A stretch of 64,000 nucleotides of DNA from Marthasterias glacialis (Eukaryota > Echinodermata > Asteroidea > Forcipulatida > Asteriidae), in the NCBI GenBank assembly GCA_911728455.2, contig OU452223.1, positions 1,550,001 through 1,614,000 of the forward strand. Direction: 5' to 3'. The translations under genes and the position numbers were made by a program. Below, in pieces: positions 37,980 to 49,352 of the stretch. Each line of letters opens with the position of its first letter. Position 1 is the first letter of the stretch. The notes under the pieces are model-generated. The model did no database searches. It was not told the origin of the DNA and saw only the letters and a list, made by a program, of their open reading frames with translations.

Positions 37980-38000
37980 ATGGCCAGTACATACGGCCAT
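37980..38000. other. Inverted repeat ATGGCC/GGCCAT, 9-nt loop
   Basis: ATGGCC at 37980-37985 pairs with GGCCAT at 37995-38000. In a recurring variant the base after ATGGCC is G instead of A (for example near 5308, 14932, 34478 and 40995). That lengthens the stem to seven pairs, ATGGCCG with CGGCCAT. The dyad is present in almost all monomers. Confidence 0.7.
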
Positions 38001-38040
38001 GGTGTGTGTACGTGAACAATAGCCAAGGCTGCTACGTGTG

Positions 38041-38059
38041 TGCTGGACCGAAGCCAGCA
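38041..38059. other. Hairpin TGCTGG/CCAGCA directly before the A-rich tract
   Basis: TGCTGG (38041-38046) pairs with CCAGCA (38054-38059) around the loop ACCGAAG, and the last A is the first base of the A-rich tract. A stem-loop followed at once by an A/TAAA tail resembles the 3' end of some non-LTR retroposons, but that is analogy only. A distinct subfamily (about 8977, 23990, 25000, 39050, 43060, 47480, 48985 and 49475) reads CCGTAGCCAC here and loses the stem. Confidence 0.7.
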
Positions 38060-38081
38060 AAAAAATTAATAAATAAATAAA
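38059..38081 (+). repeat. A-rich tract with TAAA units and three AATAAA hexamers
   Basis: Seven A are followed by TTAATAAATAAATAAA, giving overlapping AATAAA hexamers at 38068, 38072 and 38076. Other monomers have A7 plus straight TAAA units (for example 5384-5404), and about 45 monomers have a pure A run of about 24-31 instead (for example 37556-37581 and 41567-41592). Intermediates with a longer A run and fewer TAAA units occur at about 1809, 17006, 20004 and 22009. On the plus strand the hexamers match the metazoan polyadenylation signal; use as one is not shown. On the minus strand the pure runs are long T tracts. Confidence 0.85.
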
Positions 38082-38082
38082 C

Positions 38083-38113
38083 GCCGAAAAAAGAAGTCGG
38101 CAGCGCCACTGCC
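38083..38113. other. Overlapping hairpins GCCGA/TCGGC and GGCAG/CTGCC
   Basis: GCCGA (38083-38087) pairs with TCGGC (38097-38101) around a 9-nt A-rich loop. GGCAG (38099-38103) pairs with CTGCC (38109-38113) around CGCCA. The two share 38099-38101, so only one can form at a time. Both are present in nearly all monomers. An AATCGGC change near 31587 and 32587, and a G change near 61072, weaken the first stem. Confidence 0.6.
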
Positions 38114-38199
38114 AATAACTCCAAAAATAATAGGGCTAGAGAAAAATTTCTTGTACCTGGAGTTAGCTGCCATTGTCCTGCATCCGAAAATCGGGTTTT

Positions 38200-38213
38200 C
38201 CTGGCCAGCCAGG
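38200..38213. other. Palindromic segment CTGGCCAG within CCTGG/CCAGG
   Basis: CTGGCCAG at 38201-38208 is a perfect 8-bp palindrome. It is nested with a second dyad in which CCTGG (38200-38204) pairs with CCAGG (38209-38213) across CCAG. In the divergent left block several copies read GGCAAGCC and lose the palindrome (about 451, 1451, 1951 and 3453). Confidence 0.55.
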
Positions 38214-38257
38214 GCCAACTTCCGCCTTGAAACGACCAGGGAGCGGGGCTACTCAGA

Positions 38258-38274
38258 ATGCGCTTCAAACGCAT
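38258..38274. other. Hairpin ATGCG/CGCAT, 7-nt loop
   Basis: ATGCG (38258-38262) and CGCAT (38270-38274) pair perfectly around CTTCAAA. The left block and a few others have CGTAT on the right arm, leaving a G-T or G-U pair. The copies near 15706 and 19206 read ATGCTTTTC and disrupt the left arm. Confidence 0.6.
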
Positions 38275-41200
38275 GTCTAATGGCACTTTTGTACACGAAG
38301 CTGTAACAGAGTGAAAACAAGACTTAGCAACGACTCTATCTCCCAAAGTATTGGCGGGAAACTAACAAGTTTGACACTGTTGGAAAGCCCTGCTCATGGG
38401 CTTTCCGAAAATACCGGTCTTGGAGCTGTGGGATAAGCAGGGAGGATGCCAGGGACTGCGGAGTGAGGACACCCTGAAAATGGCCAGTACATACGGCCAT
38501 GGTGTGTGTACGTGAACAATAGCCAAGACTGCTACGTGTGTGCTGGACCGAAGCCAGCAAAAAAAAAAAAAAAAAAAAAAAAAACGCCGAAAAAAGAAGT
38601 CGGCAGCGCCACTGCCAATAACACCAAAAATAATAGGGCTAGAGAGAAATTTCTTGTACCTGGAGTTAGCTGCCATAGTCCTGCATCCGAAAATTGGGTT
38701 TTCCTGGCCAGCCAGGGCCAACTTCCGCCTTGAAACGACCAGGGAGCGGGGCTACTCAGAATGCGCTTCAAACGCATGTCTAATGGCACTTTTGTACACG
38801 AAGCTGTAACAGAGTGAAAACAAGACTTAGCAACGACTCTATCTCCCAAAGCATTGGCGGGAAACTAACAAGTTTGACACTGTTGGAAAGCCCTGCTCAT
38901 GGGCTTTCCGAAAATACCGGTCTTGGAGCTGTGGGATAAACAGGGAGGATGCCAGCGACTGCGGAGTGAGGACACCCTGAAAATGGCCAGTACATACGGC
39001 CATGGTGTGTGTACGTGAACAATAGCCAAGGCTGATACGTGTGTGCTGGACCGTAGCCACAAAAAAAAAAAAAAAAAAAAAAAAAAAAACGCCGAAAAAA
39101 GAAGTCGGCAGCGCCACTGCCAATAACTCCAAAAATAATAGGGCTAGAGAGAAATTTCTTGTACCTGGAGTTAGCTGCCATTGTCCTGCATCCGAAAATC
39201 GGGTTTTCCTGGCCAGCCAGGGCCAACTTCCGCCTTGAAACGACCAGGGAGCGGGGCTACTCAGAATGCGCTTCAAACGCATGTCTAATGGCACTTTTGT
39301 ACACGAAGCTGTAACAGAGTGAAAACAAAACTTAGCAACGACTCTATCTCCCAAAGTATTGGCGGGAAACTAACAAGTTTGACACTGTTGGAAAGCCCTG
39401 CTCATGGGCTTTCCGGATATACCGGTCTTGGAGCTGTGTGATAAACAGGGAGGATGCCAGCGACTGCGGAGTGAGGACACCCTGAAAATGGCCAGTACAT
39501 ACGGCCATGGTGTGTGTACGTGAACAATAGCCAAGGCTGCTACGTGTGTGCTGGACCGAAGCCAGCAAAAAAATTAATAAATAAATAAACCCCGAAAAAA
39601 GAAGTCGGCAGCGCCACTGCCAATAACTCCAAAAATAATAGGGCTAGAGAAAAATTTCTTGTACCTGGAGTTAGCTGCCATTGTCCTGCATCCGAAAATC
39701 GGGTTTTCCTGGCCAGCCAGGGCCAACTTCCGCCTTGAAACGACCAGGGAGCGGGGCTACTCAGAATGCGCTTCAAACGCATGTCTAATGGCACTTTTGT
39801 ACACGAAGCTGTAACAGAGTGAAAACAAGACTTAGCAACGACTCTATCTCCCAAAGTATTGGCGGGAAACTAACAAGTTTGACACTGTTGGAAAGCCCTG
39901 CTCATGGGCTTTCCGGAAATACCGGTCTTGGAGCTGTGTGATAAACAGGGAGGATGCCAGGGACTGCGGAGTGAGGACACCCTGAAAATGGCCAGTACAT
40001 ACGGCCATGGTGTGTGTACGTGAACAATAGCCAAGGCTGCTACGTGTGTGCTGGACCGAAGCCAGCAAAAAAATTAATAAATAAATAAACGCCGAAAAAA
40101 GAAGTCGGCAGCGCCACTGCCAATATCTCCAAAAATAATAGGGCTAGAGAAAAATTTCTTGTACCTGGAGTTAGCTGCCATTGTCCTGCATCCGAAAATC
40201 GGGTTTTCCTGGCCAGCCAGGGCCAACTTCCGCCTTGAAACGACCAGGGAGCGGGGCTACTCAGAATGCGCTTCAAACGCATGTCTAATGGCACTTTTGT
40301 ACACGAAGCTGTAACAGAGTGAAAACAAAACTTAGCAACGACTCTATCTCCCAAAGTATTGGCGGGAAACTAACAAGTTTGACACTGTTGGAAAGCCCTG
40401 CTCATGGGCTTTCCGGATATACCGGTCTTGGAGCTGTGTGATAAACAGGGAGGATGCCAGCGACTGCGGAGTGAGGACACCCTGAAAATGGCCAGTACAT
40501 ACGGCCATGGTGTGTGTACGTGAACAATAGCCAAGGCTGCTACGTGTGTGCTGGACCGAAGCCAGCAAAAAAATTAATAAATAAATAAACGCCGAAAAAA
40601 GAAGTCGGCAGCGCCACTGCCAATAACTCCAAAAATAATACGGCTAGAGAGAAATTTCTTGTACCTGGAGTTAGCTGCCATAGTCCTGCATCCGAAAATC
40701 GGGTTTTCCTGGCCAGCCAGGGCCAACTTCCGCCTTGAAACGACCAGGGAGCGGGGCTACTCAGAATGCGCTTCAAACGCATGTCTAATGGCACTTTTGT
40801 ACACGAAGCTGTAACAGAGTGAAAACAAGACTTAGCAACGACTCTATCTCCCGCAGTATTGGCGGGAAACTAACAAGTTTGACACTTTTGGAAAGCCCTG
40901 CTCATGGGCTTTCTGAAAATACCGGTCTTGGAGCTGTGGGATAAACAGGGAGGATGCCAGGGACTGCGGAGTGAGGACACCCTGAAAATGGCCGGTACAT
41001 ACGGCCATGGTGTGTGTACGTGAACAATAGCCAAGGCTGCTACGTGTGTGCTGGACCGAAGCCAGCAAAAAAATAAATAAATAAATAAACGCCGAAAAAA
41101 GAAGTCGGCAGCGCCACTGCCAATAACTCCAAAAATAATAGGGCTAGAGAGAAATTTCTTGTACCTGGACTTAGCTGCCATTGTCCTGCATCCGAAAATC

Positions 41201-41343
41201 GGGTTTTCCTGGCCAGCCAGGGCCAACTTCCGCCTTGAAACGACCAGGGAGCGGGGCTACTCAGAATGCGCTTCAAACGCATGTCTAATGGCACTTTTGT
41301 ACACGAAGCTGTAACAGAGTGAAAACAAGACTTAGCAACGACT

Positions 41344-43069
41344 CTATCTCCCAAAGTATTGGCGGGAAACTAACAAGTTTGACACTGTTGGAAAGCCCTG
41401 CTCATGGGCTTTCCGAAAATACCGGTCTTGGAGCTGTGGGATAAACAGGGAGGATGCCAGCGACTGCGGAGTGAGGACACCCTGAAAATGGCCAGTACAT
41501 ACGGCCATGGTGTGTGTACGTGAACAATAGCCAAGGCTGCTACGTGTGTGCTGGACAGAAGCCAGCAAAAAAAAAAAAAAAAAAAAAAAAAACGCCGAAA
41601 AAAGAAGTCGGCAGCGCCACTGCCAATAACTCCAAAAATAATAGGGCTAGAGAGAATTTTCTTGTACCTGGACTTAGCTGCCATTGTCCTGCATCCGAAA
41701 ATTGGGTTTTCCTGGCCAGCCAGGGCCAACTTCCGCCTTGAAACGACCAGGGAGCGGGGCTACTCAGAATGCGCTTCAAACGCATGTCTAATGGCACTTT
41801 TGTACACGAAGCTGTAACAGAGTGAAAACAAGACTTAGCAACGACTCTATCTCCCAAAGTATTGGCGGGAAACTAACAAGTTTGACACTGTTGGAAAGCC
41901 CTGCTCATGGGCTTTCCGAAAATACCTGTCTTGGAGCTGTGGGATAAACAGGGAGGATGCCAGCGACTGCGGAGTGAGGACACCCTGAAAATGGCCAGTA
42001 CATACGGCCATGGTGTGTGTACGTGAACAATAGCCAAGGCTGCTACGTGTGTGCTGGACCGAAGCCAGCAAAAAAATTAATAAATAAATAAACGCCGAAA
42101 AAAGAAGTCGGCAGCGCCACTGCCAATAACTCCAAAAATAATAGGGCTAGAGAAAAATTTCTTGTACCTGGAGTTAGCTGCCATTGTCCTGCATCCGAAA
42201 ATCGGGTTTTCCTGGCCAGCCAGGGCCAACTTCCGCCTTGAAACGACCAGGGAGCGGGGCTACTCAGAATGCGCTTCAAACGCATGTCTAATGGCACTTT
42301 TGTACACGAAGCTGTAACAGAGTGAAAACAAGACTTAGCAACGACTCTATCTCCCAAAGTATTGGCGGGAAACTAACAAGTTTGACACTGTTGGAAAGCC
42401 CTGCTCATGGGCTTTCCGAAAATACCGGTCTTGGAGCTGTGGGATAAGCAGGGAGGATGCCAGGGACTGCGGAGTGAGGACACCCTGAAAATGGCCAGTA
42501 CATACGGCCATGGTGTGTGTACGTGAACAATAGCCAAGACTGCTACGTGTGTGCTGGACCGAAGCCAGCAAAAAAAAAAAAAAAAAAAAAAAAACGCCGA
42601 AAAAAGAAGTCGGCAGCGCCACTGCCAATAACTCCAAAAATAATAGGGCTAGAGAGAAATTTCTTGTACCTGGAGTTAGCTGCCATAGTCCTGCATCCGA
42701 AAATTGGGTTTTCCTGGCCAGCCAGGGCCAACTTCCGCCTTGAAACGACCAGGGAGCGGGGCTACTCAGAATGCGCTTCAAACGCATGTCTAATGGCACT
42801 TTTGTACACGAAGCTGTAACAGAGTGAAAACAAGACTTAGCAACGACTCTATCTCCCAAAGCATTGGCGGGAAACTAACAAGTTTGACACTGTTGGAAAG
42901 CCCTGCTCATGGGCTTTCCGAAAATACCGGTCTTGGAGCTGTGGGATAAACAGGGAGGATGCCAGCGACTGCGGAGTGAGGACACCCTGAAAATGGCCAG
43001 TACATACGGCCATGGTGTGTGTACGTGAACAATAGCCAAGGCTGATACGTGTGTGCTGGACCGTAGCCA

Positions 43070-43102
<33 letters not shown>

Positions 43103-45354
43103 CCGAAAAAAGAAGTCGGCAGCGCCACTGCCAATAACTCCAAAAATAATAGGGCTAGAGAGAAATTTCTTGTACCTGGAGTTAGCTGCCATTGTCCTGC
43201 ATCCGAAAATCGGGTTTTCCTGGCCAGCCAGGGCCAACTTCCGCCTTGAAACGACCAGGGAGCGGGGCTACTCAGAATGCGCTTCAAACGCATGTCTAAT
43301 GGCACTTTTGTACACGAAGCTGTAACAGAGTGAAAACAAAACTTAGCAACGACTCTATCTCCCAAAGTATTGGCGGGAAACTAACAAGTTTGACACTGTT
43401 GGAAAGCCCTGCTCATGGGCTTTCCGGATATACCGGTCTTGGAGCTGTGTGATAAACAGGGAGGATGCCAGCGACTGCGGAGTGAGGACACCCTGAAAAT
43501 GGCCAGTACATACGGCCATGGTGTGTGTACGTGAACAATAGCCAAGGCTGCTACGTGTGTGCTGGACCGAAGCCAGCAAAAAAATTAATAAATAAATAAA
43601 CGCCGAAAAAAGAAGTCGGCAGCGCCACTGCCAATAACTCCAAAAATAATAGGGCTAGAGAAAAATTTCTTGTACCTGGAGTTAGCTGCCATTGTCCTGC
43701 ATCCGAAAATCGGGTTTTCCTGGCCAGCCAGGGCCAACTTCCGCCTTGAAACGACCAGGGAGCGGGGCTACTCAGAATGCGCTTCAAACGCATGTCTAAT
43801 GGCACTTTTGTACACGAAGCTGTAACAGAGTGAAAACAAGACTTAGCAACGACTCTATCTCCCAAAGTATTGGCGGGAAACTAACAAGTTTGACACTGTT
43901 GGAAAGCCCTGCTCATGGGCTTTCCGGAAATACCGGTCTTGGAGCTGTGTGATAAACAGGGAGGATGCCAGGGACTGCGGAGTGAGGACACCCTGAAAAT
44001 GGCCAGTACATACGGCCATGGTGTGTGTACGTGAACAATAGCCAAGGCTGCTACGTGTGTGCTGGACCGAAGCCAGCAAAAAAATTAATAAATAAATAAA
44101 CGCCGAAAAAAGAAGTCGGCAGCGCCACTGCCAATATCTCCAAAAATAATAGGGCTAGAGAAAAATTTCTTGTACCTGGAGTTAGCTGCCATTGTCCTGC
44201 ATCCGAAAATCGGGTTTTCCTGGCCAGCCAGGGCCAACTTCCGCCTTGAAACGACCAGGGAGCGGGGCTACTCAGAATGCGCTTCAAACGCATGTCTAAT
44301 GGCACTTTTGTACACGAAGCTGTAACAGAGTGAAAACAAAACTTAGCAACGACTCTATCTCCCAAAGTATTGGCGGGAAACTAACAAGTTTGACACTGTT
44401 GGAAAGCCCTGCTCATGGGCTTTCCGGATATACCGGTCTTGGAGCTGTGTGATAAACAGGGAGGATGCCAGCGACTGCGGAGTGAGGACACCCTGAAAAT
44501 GGCCAGTACATACGGCCATGGTGTGTGTACGTGAACAATAGCCAAGGCTGCTACGTGTGTGCTGGACCGAAGCCAGCAAAAAAATTAATAAATAAATAAA
44601 CGCCGAAAAAAGAAGTCGGCAGCGCCACTGCCAATAACTCCAAAAATAATACGGCTAGAGAGAAATTTCTTGTACCTGGAGTTAGCTGCCATAGTCCTGC
44701 ATCCGAAAATCGGGTTTTCCTGGCCAGCCAGGGCCAACTTCCGCCTTGAAACGACCAGGGAGCGGGGCTACTCAGAATGCGCTTCAAACGCATGTCTAAT
44801 GGCACTTTTGTACACGAAGCTGTAACAGAGTGAAAACAAGACTTAGCAACGACTCTATCTCCCGCAGTATTGGCGGGAAACTAACAAGTTTGACACTTTT
44901 GGAAAGCCCTGCTCATGGGCTTTCTGAAAATACCGGTCTTGGAGCTGTGGGATAAACAGGGAGGATGCCAGGGACTGCGGAGTGAGGACACCCTGAAAAT
45001 GGCCGGTACATACGGCCATGGTGTGTGTACGTGAACAATAGCCAAGGCTGCTACGTGTGTGCTGGACCGAAGCCAGCAAAAAAATAAATAAATAAATAAA
45101 CGCCGAAAAAAGAAGTCGGCAGCGCCACTGCCAATAACTCCAAAAATAATAGGGCTAGAGAGAAATTTCTTGTACCTGGACTTAGCTGCCATTGTCCTGC
45201 ATCCGAAAATCGGGTTTTCCTGGCCAGCCAGGGCCAACTTCCGCCTTGAAACGACCAGGGAGCGGGGCTACTCAGAATGCGCTTCAAACGCATGTCTAAT
45301 GGCACTTTTGTACACGAAGCTGTAACAGAGTGAAAACAAGACTTAGCAACGACT
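41344..45354. repeat. Octamer higher-order repeat, unit 2 (4011 bp)
   Basis: Monomer starts are 41344, 41847, 42347, 42849, 43355, 43855, 44355 and 44855. Aligned with unit 1, I can see only about three base changes: CACC/CTCC near 38621 and 42632, ACCCCG/ACGCCG near 39591, and ACGCCG/AAGCCG at the end of the member-4 A run. The members 3 and 4 A runs also differ slightly in length. The next monomer, at 45355, no longer matches, so the octamer stops here. Near-identity over 4 kb, against looser similarity between neighbouring monomers, is the signature of a recently duplicated higher-order unit. Confidence 0.92.
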
Positions 45355-46712
45355 CTATCTCCCAAAGTATTGGCGGGAAACTAACAAGTTTGACACTGTT
45401 GGAAAGCCCTGCTCATGGGCTTTCCGAAAATACCGGTCTTGGAGCTGTGGGATAAACAGGGAGGATGCCAGCGACTGCGGAGTGAGGACACCCTGAAAAT
45501 GGCCAGTACATACGGCCATGGTGTGTGTACGTGAACAATAGCCAAGGCTGCTACGTGTGTGCTGGACCGAAGCCAGCAAAAAAAAAAAAAAAAAAAAAAA
45601 AAACGCCGAAAAAAGAAGTCGGCAGCGCCACTGCCAATAACTCCAAAAATAATAGGGCTAGAGAGAAATTTCTTGTACCTGGAGTTAGCTGCCATAGTCC
45701 TGCATCCGAAAATTGGGTTTTCCTGGCCAGCCAGGGCCAACTTCCGCCTTGAAACGACCAGGGAGCGGGGCTACTCAGAATGCGCTTCAAACGCATGTCT
45801 AATGGCACTTTTGTACACGAAGCTGTAACAGAGTGAAAACAAGACTTAGCAACGACTCTATCTCCCAAAGCATTGGCGGGAAACTAACAAGTTTGACACT
45901 GTTGGAAAGCCCTGCTCATGGGCTTTCCGAAAATACCGGTCTTGGAGCTGTGGGATAAACAGGGAGGATGCCAGCGACTGCGGAGTGAGGACACCCTGAA
46001 AATGGCCAGTACATACGGCCATGGTGTGTGTACGTGAACAATAGCCAAGGCTGCTACGTGTGTGCTGGACCGAAGCCAGCAAAAAAATTAATAAATAAAT
46101 AAACGCCGAAAAAAGAAGTCGGCAGCGCCACTGCCAATAACTCCAAAAATAATAGGGCTAGAGAAAAATTTCTTGTACCTGGAGTTAGCTGCCATTGTCC
46201 TGCATCCGAAAATCGGGTTTTCCTGGCCAGCCAGGGCCAACTTCCGCCTTGAAACGACCAGGGAGCGGGGCTACTCAGAATGCGCTTCAAACGCATGTCT
46301 AATGGCACTTTTGTACACGAAGCTGTAACAGAGTGAAAACAAGACTTAGCAACGACTCTATCTCCCAAAGTATTGGCGGGAAACTAACAAGTTTGACACT
46401 GTTGGAAAGCCCTGCTCATGGGCTTTCCGGAAATACCGGTCTTGGAGCTGTGTGATAAACAGGGAGGATGCCAGCGACTGCGGAGTGAGGACACCCTGAA
46501 AATGGCCAGTACATACGGCCATGGTGTGTGTACGTGAACAATAGCCAAGGCTGCTACGTGTGTGCTGGACCGAAGCCAGCAAAAAAAAAAAAAAAAAAAA
46601 AAAAACGCCGAAAAAAGAAGTCGGCAGCGCCACTGCCAATAACTCCAAAAATAATAGGGCTAGAGAGAAATTTCTTATTCCTGGAGTTAGCTGCCATTGT
46701 CCTGCATCCAAA

Positions 46713-46745
46713 AATCGGGTTTTCCTGGCACTTTTGTACACGAAG
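46713..46745. repeat. Monomer with a 79-bp deletion at a TGGC microhomology
   Basis: Sequence passes from TTTTCCTGGC directly to ACTTTTGTACACG around 46729. The two sites are normally separated by 79 bases that include the palindrome and the ATGCG hairpin. TGGC is shared by both edges, so it marks the exchange point. The monomer is 423 bp long instead of about 502. Confidence 0.85.
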
Positions 46746-48499
46746 CTGTAACAGAGTGAAAACAAGACTGAGCAACGACTCTATCTCCTAAAGTATTGGC
46801 GGGAAACTAACAAGTTTGACACTGTTGGAAAGCCCTGCTCATGGGCTTTCCGAAAATACCGGTCTTGGAGCTGTGGGATAAACAGGGAGGATGCCAGGGA
46901 CTGCGGAGTGAGGACACCCTGAAAATGGCCAGTACATACGGCCATGGTGTGTGTACGTGAACAATAGCCAAGGCTGCTACGTGTGTGCTGGACCGAAGCC
47001 AGCAAAAAAATTAATAAGTAATAAACGCCGAAAAAAGAAGTCGGCAGCGCCACTGCCAATAACTCCAAAAATAATAGGGCTAGAGAGAAATTTCTTGTAC
47101 CTGGACTTAGCTGCCATTGTCCTGCATCCGAAAATCGGGTTTTCCTGGCCAGCCAGGGCCAACTTCCGCCTTGAAACGACCAGGGAGCGGGGCTACTCAG
47201 AATGCGCTTCAAACGCATGTCTAATGGCACTTTTGTACACGAAGCTGTAACAGAGTGAAAACAAGACTTAGCAACGACTCTATCTCCCAAAGTACTGGCG
47301 GGAAACTAACAAGTTTGACACTGTTGGAAAGCCCTGCTCATGGGCTTTCCGAAAATACCGGTCTTGGAGCTGTGGGATAAACAGGGAGGATGCCAGCGAC
47401 TGCGGAGTGAGGACACCCTGAAAATGGCCAGTACATACGGCCATGGTGTGTGTACGTGAACAATAGCCAAGGCTGATACGTGTGTGCTGGACCGTAGCCA
47501 CAAAAAAAAAAAAAAAAAAAAAAAAAAGCCGAAAAAAGAAGTCGGCAGCGCCACTGCCAATAACTCCAAAAATAATAGGGCTAGAGAGAAATTTCTTGTA
47601 CCTGGACTTAGCTGCCATTGTCCTGCATCCGAAAATCGGGTTTTCCTGGCCAGCCAGGGCCAACTTCCGCCTTGAAACGACCAGGGAGCGGGGCTACTCA
47701 GAATGCGCTTCAAACGCATGTCTAATGGCACTTTTGTACACGAAGCTGTAACAGAGTGAAAACAAGACTTAGCAACGACTCTATCTCCCAAAGTATTGGC
47801 GGGAAACTAACAAGTTTGACACTGTTGGAAAGCCCTGCTCATGGGCTTTCCGAAAATACCGGTCTTGGAGCTGTGTGATAAACAGGGAGGATGCCAGGGA
47901 CTGCGGAGTGAGGACACCCTGAAAATGGCCGGTACATACGGCCATGGTTTGTGTACGTGAACAATAGCCAAGGCTGCTAAGTGTGTGCTGGACCGAAGCC
48001 AGCAAAAAAATAAATAAATAAATGAAGGCCGAAAAAAGAAGTCGGCAGCGCCACTGCCAATAACTCCAAAAATAATAGGGCTAGAGAGAAATTTCTTGTA
48101 CCTGGACTTAGCTGCCATTGTCCTGCATCCGAAAATCGGGTTTTCCTGGCCAGCCAGGGCCAACTTCCGCCTTGAAACGACCAGGGAGCGGGGCTACTCA
48201 GAATGCGCTTCAAACGCATGTCTTATGGCACTTTTGTACACGAAGCTGTAAGAGAGTGAAAACAAGACTTAGCAACGACTCTATCTCCCAAAGTATTGAC
48301 GAGAAACTAACAAGTTTGACACTGTTGGAAAGCCCTGCTCATGGGCTTTCCGAAAATACCGGTCTTGGAGCTGTGGGATAAACAGGGAGGATGCCAGCGA
48401 CTGCGGAGTGAGGACACCCTGAAAATGGCCAGTACATACGGCCATGGTGTGTGTACGTGAACAATAGCCAAGGCTGCTACGTGTGTGCTGGACCGAAGC

Positions 48500-48530
<31 letters not shown>

Positions 48531-48847
48531 CGCCGAAAAAAGAAGTCGGCAGCGCCACTGCCAATAACTCCAAAAATAATAGGGCTAGAGAGAAATTTCT
48601 TGTACCTGGAGTTAGCTGCCATGGTCCTGCATCCGAAAATTGGGTTTTCCTGGCCAGCCAGGGCCAACTTCCGCCTTGAAACGACCAGGGAGCGGGGCTA
48701 CTCAGAATGCGCTTCAAACGCATGTCTAATGGCACTTTTGTACACGAAGCTGTAACAGAGTGAAAACAAGACTTAGCAACGACTCTATCTCCCAAAGTAT
48801 TGGCGGGAAACTAACAAGTTTGACACTGTTGGAAAGCCCTGCTCATG

Positions 48848-49352
48848 GGCTTTCCGGTCTTGGAGCTGTGGGATAAACAGGGAGGATGCCAGCGACTGCG
48901 GAGTGAGGACACCCTGAAAATGGTCAGTACATACGGCCATGGTGTGTGTACGTGAACAATAGCCAAGGCTGCTACGTGTGTGCTGGACCGTAGCCACAAC
49001 AAAAAAAAAAAAAAAAAAAAAGCCGAAAAAAGAAGTCGGCAGCGCCACTGCCAATAACTCCAAAAATAATAGGGCTAGAGAGAAATTTCTTGTACCTGGA
49101 GTTAGCTGCCATAGTCCTGCATCCGAAAATTGGGTTTTCCTGGCCAGCCAGGGCCAACTTCCGCCTTGAAACGACCAGGGAGCGGGGCTACTCAGAATGC
49201 GCTTCAAACGCATGTCTAATGGCACTTTTGTACACGAAGCTGTAACAGAGTGAAAACAAGACTTAGCAACGACTCTATCTCCCAAAGTAATGGCGGGAAA
49301 CTAACAAGTTTGACACTGTTGGAAAGCCCTGCTCATGGGCTTTCCGGTCTTG
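48848..49352. repeat. Two successive monomers with the same 9-bp deletion
   Basis: At about 48854 and 49344 the text reads TTTCCGGTCTTGG, where other copies have TTTCCGAAAATACCGGTC. One of two CCG direct repeats and the six bases between them are gone, as expected from slippage. Both monomers also carry GTAGCCACAAC before the A tract. One deletion event followed by duplication of the monomer is simpler than two independent losses. Confidence 0.85.

Larger units (their letters stand above)
37836..38335 (+). repeat. Representative 500-bp satellite monomer (TAAA-tract type)
   Basis: I use this copy as a reference for monomer anatomy because it matches the commonest variants and lies in a near-identically duplicated block. 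In order it carries the anchor (offset 1), an E2F-type core (offset 19-26), the 9-bp-stem hairpin (47-71), the ATGGCC dyad (145-165), the TGCTGG hairpin (206-224), the A/TAAA tract (224-246), overlapping GCCGA and GGCAG hairpins (248-278), a CTGGCCAG palindrome (366-373) and an ATGCG/CGCAT hairpin (423-439). A weaker AGAGT/ACTCT pairing with a 20-nt gap spans the junction with the preceding monomer. I count about 22 CpG dinucleotides. No internal subrepeat of the monomer is evident, so 500 bp looks like the basic unit. Confidence 0.9.
37333..41343. repeat. Octamer higher-order repeat, unit 1 (4011 bp)
   Basis: Eight monomers start at 37333, 37836, 38336, 38839, 39344, 39844, 40344 and 40844, with lengths 503, 500, 503, 505, 500, 500, 500 and 500. 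Members 1, 3 and 4 have pure A tracts. Member 1 has GGACAGAAGCC, member 3 CCAAGACTGC, member 4 GATACG/GTAGCCAC, member 5 CCGGATATACC, member 6 CCAATATCTCC and member 8 the CCGC hairpin with GACACTTTTGG. The same order and marks recur in the following 4011 bp. Confidence 0.92.

Noticed and set aside
38180-38196. CENP-B box-like text around CATCCGAAAATCGGG
   Set aside because: It has a terminal CGGG, but the TTCG half is absent at the required spacing. No other monomer segment fits the canonical 17-bp box.
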